From IMG/VR virus record IMGVR_UViG_3300041964_000099, positions 1 to 64,000 of that record: a DNA stretch of 64,000 nucleotides; one strand, 5' to 3'. Source of the stretch: a virus. Both the position numbers and the translations under genes were made by a program. The notes below the pieces were generated by a model, which saw nothing but the letters and a program-made list of their open reading frames with translations, made no database searches and was not told where the DNA came from. This document shows, piece by piece, positions 41,128 through 48,254 of the stretch; position 1 is the stretch's first letter; the number at the start of each line of letters is the position of its first letter.

Positions 41128-41607
41128 ATGGAACCGAGCAAAGTAACAATTTTCACGCCCTCGGAAGAGATCATTTTTGAGAAGACCCTACAAGATGGCC
41201 GGGTTGTAACGGTTCATCCAGCCTATGAAAACGCCAAAGTATTTAGGGTCAAATGTGGAGACAAATTCACCCGCGACTCTTATCAAAAACTCGCTGGCGT
41301 CAGAGGGGGAGGGTTTTGCCTTCCCTTTGGCAAAGATGCGGCGTTTGCAATGTCGCCCGAAGAGATCGATCAATTTAATCAGCAATGGCAATCATACCTT
41401 GACCGATTAGATGCACAGCATTTAGCGCAATCTGCTGCTCGCCGCGCTGCATTGGATCAAGTTCATCCCCGACTTAATTGGGCGATCGATACCTACGGCA
41501 CTTATGAAGAGGCCCAGCGCCAAGAAGATACGTTTGCCGCTGATTTGTTGCTGCAATTTGAATCAGGCACAATCGGACTCCCTTTGAACGATTCAGAGGG
41601 AGATTGA
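41128..41607 (+). CDS. Hypothetical protein
   Basis: The 159-residue product has AAAAAGGAAAG upstream. A strand-rich first half (VTIFTPSEEIIFEKTLQDGR; KVFRVKCGDKFTRDSY) leads into a long helix rich in Gln and Ala (QSYLDRLDAQHLAQSAARRA). No motif. It is the last gene before the PAPS-reductase-family gene. Confidence 0.6.
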   Translation: MEPSKVTIFTPSEEIIFEKTLQDGRVVTVHPAYENAKVFRVKCGDKFTRDSYQKLAGVRGGGFCLPFGKDAAFAMSPEEIDQFNQQWQSYLDRLDAQHLAQSAARRAALDQVHPRLNWAIDTYGTYEEAQRQEDTFAADLLLQFESGTIGLPLNDSEGD

Positions 41608-41666
41608 ACAGTGCTAGAAGCTAGATCATTGATAGCTGCGATTGCGATTCTTTATCGTCAATAACC

Positions 41667-42725
41667 ATGCAATCGTCACAACTACGACTCAATCTCTTCT
41701 CAGCTTCCTGGGAGGAGTTTTTTTTAGATGCGATCGATTTATCCTCCTACGATCGCATCGTTATTTTTCTCTCCGGCGGTAAAGACTCAGTTTGCTGCTT
41801 GCTGATTGTCAGATATCTATTAGAGAAGCAAGGACTGCAAGACAAAATTGAAGTCGAAGCATGGCATCACTGCGTAGATGGGCGCGAAGAAGGCTTAAAT
41901 CTGATGGATTGGGCCTATACAGAGTCCTACTGCCAGAAGCTCTGTGATGCCTTCAATATCAAGCTCTACTTCTCGTGGCTTGAAGGAGGCATGGCGCGAG
42001 AACTGGTCAGGGAAAACCAAGCCAAATCGCGCACCTGGTTTGAAACGCCAGACGGTCTTATGTGTGCCGGTGGTAACTCAAAAGACCTGACTACTCGCCT
42101 GAATTTTCCGCAAACCAGCAATGATCTTAATGTGCGCTGGTGTAGCCCTTACTTAAAAATTGATGTAGGCCGCATCGCTGTTCGCAATCAAAAACGGTTC
42201 AAAGGCAGCCGGACGCTGCTAGTTTCAGGCGAGCGAGCAGAAGAAAGCCCAAAACGAGCCAAGTATTTGCAAATTGAGCCGGATGAAACGCATTGTGCCA
42301 GCCGCTATGTCGATCGCTGGCGACCCGTGCATCACATCGACCAGGTGATAGTTTGGCAGATTATTCAATATTTTGGCGTCAATCCAGCGCCGTCGTATCT
42401 GCTGGGTTTTGGCCGCAAAAGCTGCCGCAACTGCATTTTCAACGGAGATGACGAATGGGCCACGCTGCGGCAAATTGACCCAGAAGGCTTTGCCCGCATT
42501 CTCGCGTTCGAGTTGCTATTCCAAAAAACCATCTTCAACAGCAAGTTGCCGTTTGAGGAGCGCACGATCGAGGCCCGCGCCAATCGCGGCACACCGTTCC
42601 CAAACATGCAGCCCGACGACATTCGCGCTGCCCTCAGCTCCACATTCGATCGTCCAATCCTGCTACCTCCTGACAAATGGAAGTTGCCCGCAGGCGCGTT
42701 TGGCCGTAACTGTGGCCCCACTTAA
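41667..42725 (+). CDS. PAPS-reductase-family ATP pyrophosphatase-like protein
   Basis: The 352-residue product carries SGGKDS at residues 36-41, the PP-loop of N-type ATP pyrophosphatases that adenylate or reduce sulphur substrates. Further conserved-looking blocks are RWCSPYLKI, SGERAEESPKRA near 190-201 and a Cys pair CRNC near 250. This combination is seen in phage and plasmid phosphoadenosine-phosphosulphate-reductase-like proteins. It is related in fold to DndC, the sulphur-handling protein of DNA phosphorothioation, but shorter. The substrate is unknown. It opens a cluster ending with a DGQHR/DndB-like protein at 45072. Confidence 0.8.
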   Translation: MQSSQLRLNLFSASWEEFFLDAIDLSSYDRIVIFLSGGKDSVCCLLIVRYLLEKQGLQDKIEVEAWHHCVDGREEGLNLMDWAYTESYCQKLCDAFNIKLYFSWLEGGMARELVRENQAKSRTWFETPDGLMCAGGNSKDLTTRLNFPQTSNDLNVRWCSPYLKIDVGRIAVRNQKRFKGSRTLLVSGERAEESPKRAKYLQIEPDETHCASRYVDRWRPVHHIDQVIVWQIIQYFGVNPAPSYLLGFGRKSCRNCIFNGDDEWATLRQIDPEGFARILAFELLFQKTIFNSKLPFEERTIEARANRGTPFPNMQPDDIRAALSSTFDRPILLPPDKWKLPAGAFGRNCGPT

Positions 42726-42730
42726 ACACT

Positions 42731-43000
42731 ATGGGAAAAAGAATACCGATCGAAATCAAGTTTGACAAGCTGCAAGCCCTGACCAGAGAAACAATTTGCC
42801 GTGAAGCTCAAAAGCTAGATTACGACGGCAAAGTAGACATCTATCGAAATCGAATTGTCACTCTCAAAACAACAGCGAAACAAATCATTTCTAAAGTTTT
42901 GGAAGAGTACAAACAAGCCTCGATCGAGCTGTTTGGAGAGGAAGATTACACAGATCAAGAGCTGGCTGACTTTAACTACCTCAAGTCGTTAGTTAAATAA
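42731..43000 (+). CDS. Hypothetical small protein
   Basis: The 89-residue product follows the ATP-pyrophosphatase gene by five bases. It is basic at the start (MGKRIPIEIKFDKLQALTRE), helical in the centre and acidic at the end (FGEEDYTDQELADFNYLKS). Co-transcription with the upstream gene is likely. Function unknown. Confidence 0.6.
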   Translation: MGKRIPIEIKFDKLQALTRETICREAQKLDYDGKVDIYRNRIVTLKTTAKQIISKVLEEYKQASIELFGEEDYTDQELADFNYLKSLVK

Positions 43001-43002
43001 CC

Positions 43003-43030
43003 AGCGCATTCGATCGCAACTGTGGCCCCA
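43003..43030 (+). repeat. Boundary repeat of a tandem duplication, copy 1
   Basis: A 28-base sequence beginning AGCGCATTCGATCGCAAC recurs at 43939-43966 with a single C/T change. The two copies mark a 936-bp duplicated unit that contains the gene at 43128 and the start of a gene like that at 44720. Confidence 0.85.
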
Positions 43031-43127
43031 GCCAGCTTTCAAACAGCAAATCAACTCGATCGAGGCAGTGTCAACCGGCGCTGCCTCGATTTTGTTCAAG
43101 TTCAAGTCAACCGCATTGGAGGTTTAT

Positions 43128-43859
43128 ATGTGTTTGCAATCTGATCAACTGAAAAGCCCATTACTCGCCATCAGCTACAGCAAGCCGGAAACGCACCACG
43201 GCTACACTTCCGCAAAAATGTCGGCCTGTCCTGCATGGCGAGACGAGAGCAACGATATTCGCTGCTTCAGCAAATACCGACAATACCCCGATCGTTTCTA
43301 TCAGTCTCTGCGGCTGCAAACCTATGTGTCAGCGGACTCAAAGAGACAGTATGCCGATTCTAAAATCGCATACTTCGATCCCTACTCAGTCAATGCCGAG
43401 GAAGCGGAAATGATGCACAAAACATTGCAGCGGATTCGGCGGCAAATGTCGAAGTTCAATGACAAATTTGCCTACCCCGAAACCTTTGGAGGCGAAATAA
43501 ACCGACTTGCTTGGATAGTTGGGGCAAAAGAAATTTGGATTTGGCGAACAGAAAAAACGGGCGTATCACTGAAGCCAGCCGACGCGATCGAGGTCATAGA
43601 CCAGGACTGGATGCACCTTCAGACTGAATGCCAAATCAAGGCCGGAACCTATGACGGCGTAGTGAAATGCTTCACAACGGCCCCAGTTGAATACGACGGG
43701 TTTGGCACAGTAGCGCCGGAGACCCGCGAGATCAAAGGGCAGACCGTCCGGCTAGTTGAGATTGAAGGCCGCTACTATCGCTGGCAAGTCGATCGCTATC
43801 GCAGCGGACTGTACCTCACGACTCGCACCGAAGCAGAGATGACGCGCTATCTCAAGTAG
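43128..43859 (+). CDS. Hypothetical protein, tandem paralogue A1
   Basis: From the ATG at 43128 with TTGGAGG upstream the product has 243 residues. It closely matches the gene at 43998: the same YRQYPDR-type block, RRIRRQMSK helix, EIWIWRTEKTG and CQIKAGTYDGVVKC followed by TTAP, then VRLVEIEGRYYRWQVDRYRS near the end. The conserved Trp, Arg and Cys positions suggest a specific fold, unnamed. It is part of a tandem duplication. Confidence 0.75.
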   Translation: MCLQSDQLKSPLLAISYSKPETHHGYTSAKMSACPAWRDESNDIRCFSKYRQYPDRFYQSLRLQTYVSADSKRQYADSKIAYFDPYSVNAEEAEMMHKTLQRIRRQMSKFNDKFAYPETFGGEINRLAWIVGAKEIWIWRTEKTGVSLKPADAIEVIDQDWMHLQTECQIKAGTYDGVVKCFTTAPVEYDGFGTVAPETREIKGQTVRLVEIEGRYYRWQVDRYRSGLYLTTRTEAEMTRYLK

Positions 43860-43871
43860 TGCTGGAAGCCG

Positions 43872-43997
43872 ATGGCGATCGGCTTCCAGCACAAGGCACA
43901 CCCCTACCGGCTGGAGCTGCATCAGTTTCACTTCCGCAGCGCATTCGATCGCAACCGTGGCCCCAAGTTTTTCATTCAATCAACTAGGAGATTAACT
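43872..43997 (+). pseudogene. Truncated 5' fragment of a gene like that at 44720
   Basis: The frame from 43872 reads MAIGFQHKAHPYRLELHQFH, matching the start of the gene at 44720 (IEFQYEGHPYRLDLHQYHYH). It then runs into the boundary repeat at 43939. It is the remains of the first copy of gene B in the duplicated A-B module and is unlikely to be functional. Confidence 0.7.
43939..43966 (+). repeat. Boundary repeat of a tandem duplication, copy 2
   Basis: It matches 43003-43030 with one change and is the junction where the truncated copy of gene B meets the duplicated leader. A 13-base part (AACTGTGGCCCCA) also occurs once more near 42708. Confidence 0.85.
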
Positions 43998-44723
43998 ATG
44001 TCAGACGACAAAAAGCATCTAAAACCAATAATCGCTATTTCCAAAGGCCAGCCAGAATCGCATTACGGTTCAGTCCATGCAAAGATTGTGGCCTATCCTG
44101 CTTGCCAAGAAGAAGATGGAGTTGTTTATGGCTTGGGCAATAATTATCGATACCCTGATCGAGCTTATCAATCATTGGGAATGCACACATGGGTGTTTTC
44201 AGATACAAAGTCCTGTGGAGAATGCAAAATTGCTTATCGCGATGTCTATGAAATAGATTTTGACGACATGGAACGAATGAGCAAGACGATGCGCCGCATT
44301 CGCCGCCGTATTACTCAATATGTCGATAAAAACGGCTATGTTGAGACTTTTGGGCATCGTGTAGCGCGATTTGCTTGGGTTTTGAATGCCACACAAGTTT
44401 GGATTTGGCAGACAGAAAAAACCGGCATTTTGCTCAAGGTCGATGATGCGATCGATATCCTTAACCAAACTTGGGAGAATTTGCATATCGACTGCCAAAT
44501 CAAAGCTGGAACCTATGACGGCGTAGTGAAATGCTACACAACTGCGCCTGCGGACTATGACGCCTTTGAAAGCAAAACGATCGAACATTACAAAATTAAA
44601 GACAAGACAGTTCGCGTCGTTGAGATTGAAGGTCGGCATTACAATTGGCACGTCAGCCGCTATCAAAGCGGAATGCACATCACGACGCGCACTAAAGAGG
44701 AAATGGCTCTCTGTGTTGGATGA
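43998..44723 (+). CDS. Hypothetical protein, tandem paralogue A2
   Basis: From the ATG at 43998 with AGGAG upstream the product has 241 residues. It is paralogous along its length to the gene at 43128, including YRYPDRAYQSLGM, MRRIRRRITQ, VWIWQTEKTG and KAGTYDGVVKCYTTAP. It has an extra CGEC motif in the first half. It overlaps the next gene by four bases. Function unknown. Retention of both copies suggests that dosage or divergence matters. Confidence 0.75.
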   Translation: MSDDKKHLKPIIAISKGQPESHYGSVHAKIVAYPACQEEDGVVYGLGNNYRYPDRAYQSLGMHTWVFSDTKSCGECKIAYRDVYEIDFDDMERMSKTMRRIRRRITQYVDKNGYVETFGHRVARFAWVLNATQVWIWQTEKTGILLKVDDAIDILNQTWENLHIDCQIKAGTYDGVVKCYTTAPADYDAFESKTIEHYKIKDKTVRVVEIEGRHYNWHVSRYQSGMHITTRTKEEMALCVG

Positions 44724-45043
44724 AAACTATCACTATCGAATTCCAGTACGAGGGCCACCCCTATCGCCTGGATCTGCATCAGTATCATTATCACTTCTAC
44801 GAAAAGCGAGCGCTCACCGTCTGGGAGGGCGCTTTATTTTTGGCAGCCGTTACAGACCCGACCACGTTTGAGCGCATCAACCCCAGCCGCGAGCTGGCCG
44901 TTGCTGCGCTGCAAGCCATCAAAGTGTTGCCCGCTGCTCAGCGGCGCAGGATTGCACGACGGGCGATCGATCGCGTCGTTGCTCTCCTCACTGAGGACTA
45001 TGTGAAAAATCTGCAAATCTGCCAATCGATCGGCGTACTTTGA
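44720..45043 (+). CDS. Hypothetical protein, partner B of paralogue A2
   Basis: The 107-residue product is coupled to A2 by an ATGA overlap. It starts with a strand-rich part (ITIEFQYEGHPYRLDLHQYH) and ends in a basic helical part (LPAAQRRRIARRAIDRVVAL). A truncated duplicate lies at 43872. It precedes the DGQHR/DndB-like gene by 28 bases. Family unknown. Confidence 0.7.
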   Translation: MKTITIEFQYEGHPYRLDLHQYHYHFYEKRALTVWEGALFLAAVTDPTTFERINPSRELAVAALQAIKVLPAAQRRRIARRAIDRVVALLTEDYVKNLQICQSIGVL

Positions 45044-45071
45044 CCACTAATTCATTCAAGGAGTTCATTCA

Positions 45072-46196
45072 ATGGCAACAACACGACGAACAAAACGCGC
45101 GACTCGCGAAGAATTGCCAGATGAGCTGGCAAACAGCTTTTACGAGTTTGAATGCGTCCAGTTTCTCCAGTCAAAGCACAATGCTTGGGTTGCTACTATT
45201 CCCGCTAGACAAATTCACAGCTTATTTGCTCTGCGCGAGGCTCGCGCTAGTAATCCGCTGGAATGGTGGCAACGTGGTATCAATTTCAGTCGAGTCAAGA
45301 AACTGGTTAAGTATGTGATCGATGCGATGCTGTCTAACCGCCAGAAACGTTACATTCTGCCTTGTGTCACAGTCGCCATCAATGGCGATGTGGACTTTGA
45401 AGAGTATTTTCAAGATCGCAACGATCGGCACAGCGGCATTCTAAAAGTTCAATATGGCGCAGTGTTTTGCTGCGTTGATGGACAGCATAGGCTGTGCGGG
45501 CTGGGAGATTCCTTTAGCGCTCAGCCTGACCTGATGCAGTGTGAATCAATTGCCGTGATGTTTTTTGTTGACTTGGGAGGGCACTTCAAGGAACAAGCTT
45601 TTCTCGATATCAACACAAATGCTGTCCGGCCCAGTCCGTCAATTTTTGCATTATTCAACCACAATGACCCGATCGCAGAAGCGGCGCGGCAGGTGGCGAC
45701 GACAATTCACGCTTTCAAATTAGTGACCGACATGGAAAACACGAACATCCGGCCACGCGACACTTTGAACATTTTCACCCTCAATGCAATCAACGCCGCT
45801 TGCAAGGAATTGTGGAAAGGCATTGAGCTTGAAGAAAATGTTGATCTAGTGGCCGAGACCTTACAATTTTGGTCGATCGTAGAAAAGCACATGGGTGCAT
45901 GGAAAATCATCAGAAGTCTTAACGTCAACAAGTCATTATTTCTATCTGACTACATTGCCTGCAATGCCTTGACTTTGATGGCATTGGGAATGCTGGGCAA
46001 TGTGCTGCGAAAGGAAGGAACCGATTGGGAGTCGGTTCTTCCGCGCCTCGCAACTGTTGACTGGGGGCGGCACAACCCTGAATGGAGAGATCTATTTATC
46101 TTCAACGGCAATCTGGTTAAAACTCAGCAAACATGCCGTGCCTTCGCGACCTGGCTCTACGGCCACGTCAAGACCAGCGATAAACCCGCTGAATAA
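45072..46196 (+). CDS. DGQHR/DndB-like protein
   Basis: The 374-residue product has AAGGAG upstream. It contains VDGQHRLCGL (DGQHR at residues 136-140), the hallmark of DGQHR-domain proteins including DndB, the regulator of DNA phosphorothioation clusters. A second landmark, DINTNAVRPSPS (about 179-190) followed by LFNHND, matches the DLNRHAVRP-type motif of DndB-like proteins. The basic N-terminus (MATTRRTKRATREE) could bind DNA. In known systems DndB represses dnd operons. Here no dndD or dndE is seen, but a PAPS-reductase-family gene lies 3.4 kb upstream in the same orientation. Confidence 0.8.
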   Translation: MATTRRTKRATREELPDELANSFYEFECVQFLQSKHNAWVATIPARQIHSLFALREARASNPLEWWQRGINFSRVKKLVKYVIDAMLSNRQKRYILPCVTVAINGDVDFEEYFQDRNDRHSGILKVQYGAVFCCVDGQHRLCGLGDSFSAQPDLMQCESIAVMFFVDLGGHFKEQAFLDINTNAVRPSPSIFALFNHNDPIAEAARQVATTIHAFKLVTDMENTNIRPRDTLNIFTLNAINAACKELWKGIELEENVDLVAETLQFWSIVEKHMGAWKIIRSLNVNKSLFLSDYIACNALTLMALGMLGNVLRKEGTDWESVLPRLATVDWGRHNPEWRDLFIFNGNLVKTQQTCRAFATWLYGHVKTSDKPAE

Positions 46197-46260
46197 GCAG
46201 AACATCAGAACATCTATCTGATTTTCAAAAAGTTCTGAAAATTGTAGTCTAGTACCCTTG

Positions 46261-46292
46261 TTTTGATTGTATGCAACTGCATACAATCAAAA
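46261..46292. promoter_or_regulatory. Perfect 15-bp inverted repeat
   Basis: TTTTGATTGTATGCA (46261-46275) and its exact reverse complement (46278-46292) are separated by two bases. The core TTGTATGCA/TGCATACAA looks like a dimeric repressor operator. With flanking T and A runs it could also end the DGQHR gene in both directions. Confidence 0.6.
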
Positions 46293-46372
46293 CAATTCAC
46301 TCAAGTTGTTCGCAATTCACAACCTGTAACGATGCAAGGAAGCGCGATCGCGCTCCTTCTGAACCTAAATTT

Positions 46373-46840
46373 ATGACTGACTGGACAAAACGCAACGAAG
46401 CATCTTCAGTTTCATTCCGTGATGCTAAAGTCAAAAGCTCGCTGGTCAATCGTGGTCGGCCTGGAGCGATTGCCAAGCGAGACCTGACCCGCTTCTACCT
46501 GCTGCTAAATCACGCACTTGAGACAGTTGAGCTAACCCCTGAAGAAGCGATGCTGCTCTGTGACGCGCTCAATGGCTTGCGGTTTGACTTCAACATCGAT
46601 CCAAGTCGATCGCTATTTTCTGAAATTCAAGATGCGATTGAGACCGATGATCTTGCTAATAAATGGCAAGTTGATGGCAGCGGCCTGCTGATGAAGATCA
46701 AAAGCTGTTCCACATTACAGGCTGTTGCGATTATTGACGCGATCGAGCGATTTTGGAGTGCTCCGAAGCAACCCTTGAAAGGACACGATGAAAGACTTAA
46801 GTGTGTTCGACTCATCCGAGGAAATTCCACCTCGAACTGA
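46373..46840 (+). CDS. Hypothetical protein
   Basis: I chose the ATG at 46373 (155 residues); an upstream ATG at 46271 lies inside the palindrome. The start is basic (TKRNEASSVSFRDAKVKSS; VNRGRPGAIAKRD). It is followed by a helical part with LNHALETVELTPEEAMLLCD, a pattern seen in small phage or plasmid proteins of unknown role. It overlaps the next gene's start. Confidence 0.6.
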   Translation: MTDWTKRNEASSVSFRDAKVKSSLVNRGRPGAIAKRDLTRFYLLLNHALETVELTPEEAMLLCDALNGLRFDFNIDPSRSLFSEIQDAIETDDLANKWQVDGSGLLMKIKSCSTLQAVAIIDAIERFWSAPKQPLKGHDERLKCVRLIRGNSTSN

Positions 46841-46982
46841 GGTTGCATTGCTGCGATTTCGTGGCGACGATCCTTACTGGGTTCGGGGCTATGAAATTTT
46901 CGACCCCAGCCTAGAGCATTCAACCAACAAAGGTTGTATGTCGTTAAAGTTCCAACGATTCGATCGAATTTGGTCTATCTAG
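46788..46982 (+). CDS. Hypothetical protein, N-terminal part of a probably frameshifted gene
   Basis: The 64-residue frame begins MKDLSVFDSSEEIPPRTEVA and reads sensibly to about STNKG near 46932. The last 15 residues (MSLKFQRFDRIWSI) look unrelated. The frame of the next entry continues more naturally, so one base may have been lost around 46930-46935, or a ribosomal frameshift is used. Confidence 0.45.
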   Translation: MKDLSVFDSSEEIPPRTEVALLRFRGDDPYWVRGYEIFDPSLEHSTNKGCMSLKFQRFDRIWSI

Positions 46983-47194
46983 TTCGTCAAGGGCAACAGG
47001 GGAAGCCGATCGCTTACCCACTTTCGCAAATCAGAAAAATTCAGCCAGGGAAACACTACTGGACTCACGCTGAAGTTTTTGGGACTGTAAGCGAGACGCA
47101 AGGGGTCTCGATCACAGTCACAGCTCACGAAGCGGAGCCAGAGGATTTATCGCTAGCTGACGACTTAAACAACAACGAAAATGAAGAATTCTGA
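46934..47194 (+). CDS. Hypothetical protein, C-terminal part of a probably frameshifted gene
   Basis: The frame opens with a TTG at 46934 and reads YVVKVPTIRSNLVYLVRQGQ, then an acidic C-terminus ending NNNENEEF (86 residues). It has no ribosome site of its own and joins smoothly to the preceding frame after STNKG. I read the two as one gene of about 134 codons broken by a single-base change. Confidence 0.45.
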   Translation: MYVVKVPTIRSNLVYLVRQGQQGKPIAYPLSQIRKIQPGKHYWTHAEVFGTVSETQGVSITVTAHEAEPEDLSLADDLNNNENEEF

Positions 47195-47204
47195 GGCAAC
47201 TGAT

Positions 47205-47591
47205 ATGGAAAAGAGCTGTAATACTTGCTATTGGGGAGCGGTTATCTGCGGAACCCGCACGGTCACAGGTCAAGAGCGGCTGGACTGCTACAACGAAGAC
47301 TCAGATGCAGTGTTTGAGTTCCTTGAGCAGCATGGCTGCGAAGATGGCAGCAACGTTACGCCTGAATGGGGCGCAGAATGTCCAGGCTGGATTGAAAAAA
47401 TAATCGAACCTGACCCAGAGCCAGAGCCAGAGCTGACGCCGGAGGAACAAGAGAAGCTGCGGCTATCTGCCGAAGTGTCCGATCGCGCCTACCTGATTTC
47501 GATCGGCCACATGACTGAAGAAGGAGAGCTGACAGATAGTTATTATCACGCTGCTGATTTTGCATATGACGCTGCCAGAGAGCGGCGATAA
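47205..47591 (+). CDS. Hypothetical small protein with N-terminal Cys cluster
   Basis: The ATG at 47205 has GAGG upstream (128 residues); an earlier ATG at 47181 is possible. The first half carries CNTCYWGAVICG, then C35, C49 and C64, possible metal ligands. An acidic Pro/Glu linker (EPDPEPEPELTPEEQEK) leads to a helical C-terminus. Family unknown. Confidence 0.6.
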   Translation: MEKSCNTCYWGAVICGTRTVTGQERLDCYNEDSDAVFEFLEQHGCEDGSNVTPEWGAECPGWIEKIIEPDPEPEPELTPEEQEKLRLSAEVSDRAYLISIGHMTEEGELTDSYYHAADFAYDAARERR

Positions 47592-47611
47592 CGCAGTGAG
47601 GAGCAAAATTT

Positions 47612-47794
47612 ATGATTGAAGGTGTTCAACCATTTTTTGTGGGCGATCGGGTTGAGTGGATATCGGAAAGTCGTCTTGCAGGCAAAAAAGGCAAGATTAC
47701 AAATTCCGGCAGTATTTGGAGTTTCGTAAAAATTGACGGTTCGGAACAGGAAGAGTACACCAGAACCGCCCTACTTAAGCTGGTGGAAACGTAA
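47612..47794 (+). CDS. Small KOW/SH3-like barrel protein
   Basis: The 60-residue product follows GAGGAG. VGDRVEWISESRLAGKKGKI is the pattern of a KOW-type strand-loop-strand, and SFVKIDGSEQEEYTRTALLK completes a small barrel. Such domains contact RNA or protein. The end overlaps the convergent gene at 47775 by 20 bases. Confidence 0.6.
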   Translation: MIEGVQPFFVGDRVEWISESRLAGKKGKITNSGSIWSFVKIDGSEQEEYTRTALLKLVET

Positions 47795-48026
47795 TCGCGT
47801 CTTCACTTCCGTCAATTTCCTCCACATCCAATACCGCCAGCGCAGTTGCTAAGCAGTTTGTCTCAAGCAACTTGCGCTGTTGTTTGCCATACGGTTTTTC
47901 AAAAACTTGCCAGCAGCCTTGATGCACTAACCAGCGATCACCGCAGGTTAGATAAGCTGCTTTGGTTTTGAGAAGGCGGGCGATCGCCTCCTCAGATAAA
48001 GTTTCAGGGTGCGATGAACAAGACAT
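47775..48026 (-). CDS. Hypothetical small protein
   Basis: The 83-residue product has a helical start (ETLSEEAIARLLKTKAAYLT), a central strand pair (GDRWLVHQGCWQVFEKPYG) and a helical, acidic end. It lies on the minus strand and converges with the gene at 47612. Coding is plausible but the gene is small. Confidence 0.5.
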   Translation of the reverse strand: MSCSSHPETLSEEAIARLLKTKAAYLTCGDRWLVHQGCWQVFEKPYGKQQRKLLETNCLATALAVLDVEEIDGSEDAITFPPA

Positions 48027-48046
48027 ATCAATTAGCTAGGAGGATT

Positions 48047-48205
48047 ATGACTCGCACAACACGCAAAAAGCGCTATCGCAAAATTGAACGCAACCAGCGC
48101 CGCTTAAACCCAGCCCCAAAAGAAACGCCAGTGGAGGAAGCATCTAGAGTCGGCGAAGAGTTCGTATTTGGGGTTGTCAGGTTGATCAATTGGTTCAGAA
48201 GCTAA
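48047..48205 (+). CDS. Small basic protein
   Basis: The ATG at 48047 has a strong AGGAGG site (52 residues). The first 22 residues are highly basic (MTRTTRKKRYRKIERNQRR) like an RNA- or DNA-binding arginine-rich arm. The C-terminal half is helical and hydrophobic (EEFVFGVVRLINWF). An in-frame ATG at 48014 is less well placed. Confidence 0.5.
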   Translation: MTRTTRKKRYRKIERNQRRLNPAPKETPVEEASRVGEEFVFGVVRLINWFRS

Positions 48206-48212
48206 AACGATC

Positions 48213-48239
48213 GCGCCCCACCTATTTCAGGTGGGGCGC
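48213..48239. terminator. Bidirectional hairpin between convergent genes
   Basis: GCGCCCCACCT (48213-48223) pairs with AGGTGGGGCGC (48229-48239) over a five-base loop. It separates the plus-strand basic gene from the minus-strand gene ending at 48255. Confidence 0.7.
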
Positions 48240-48254
48240 TGCTGAAAATGAACA

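Noticed and set aside
41667-42725. Calling the gene dndC
   Set aside because: The PP-loop is clear, but the protein is much shorter than DndC and no dndD or dndE partner is visible, so no symbol is given.
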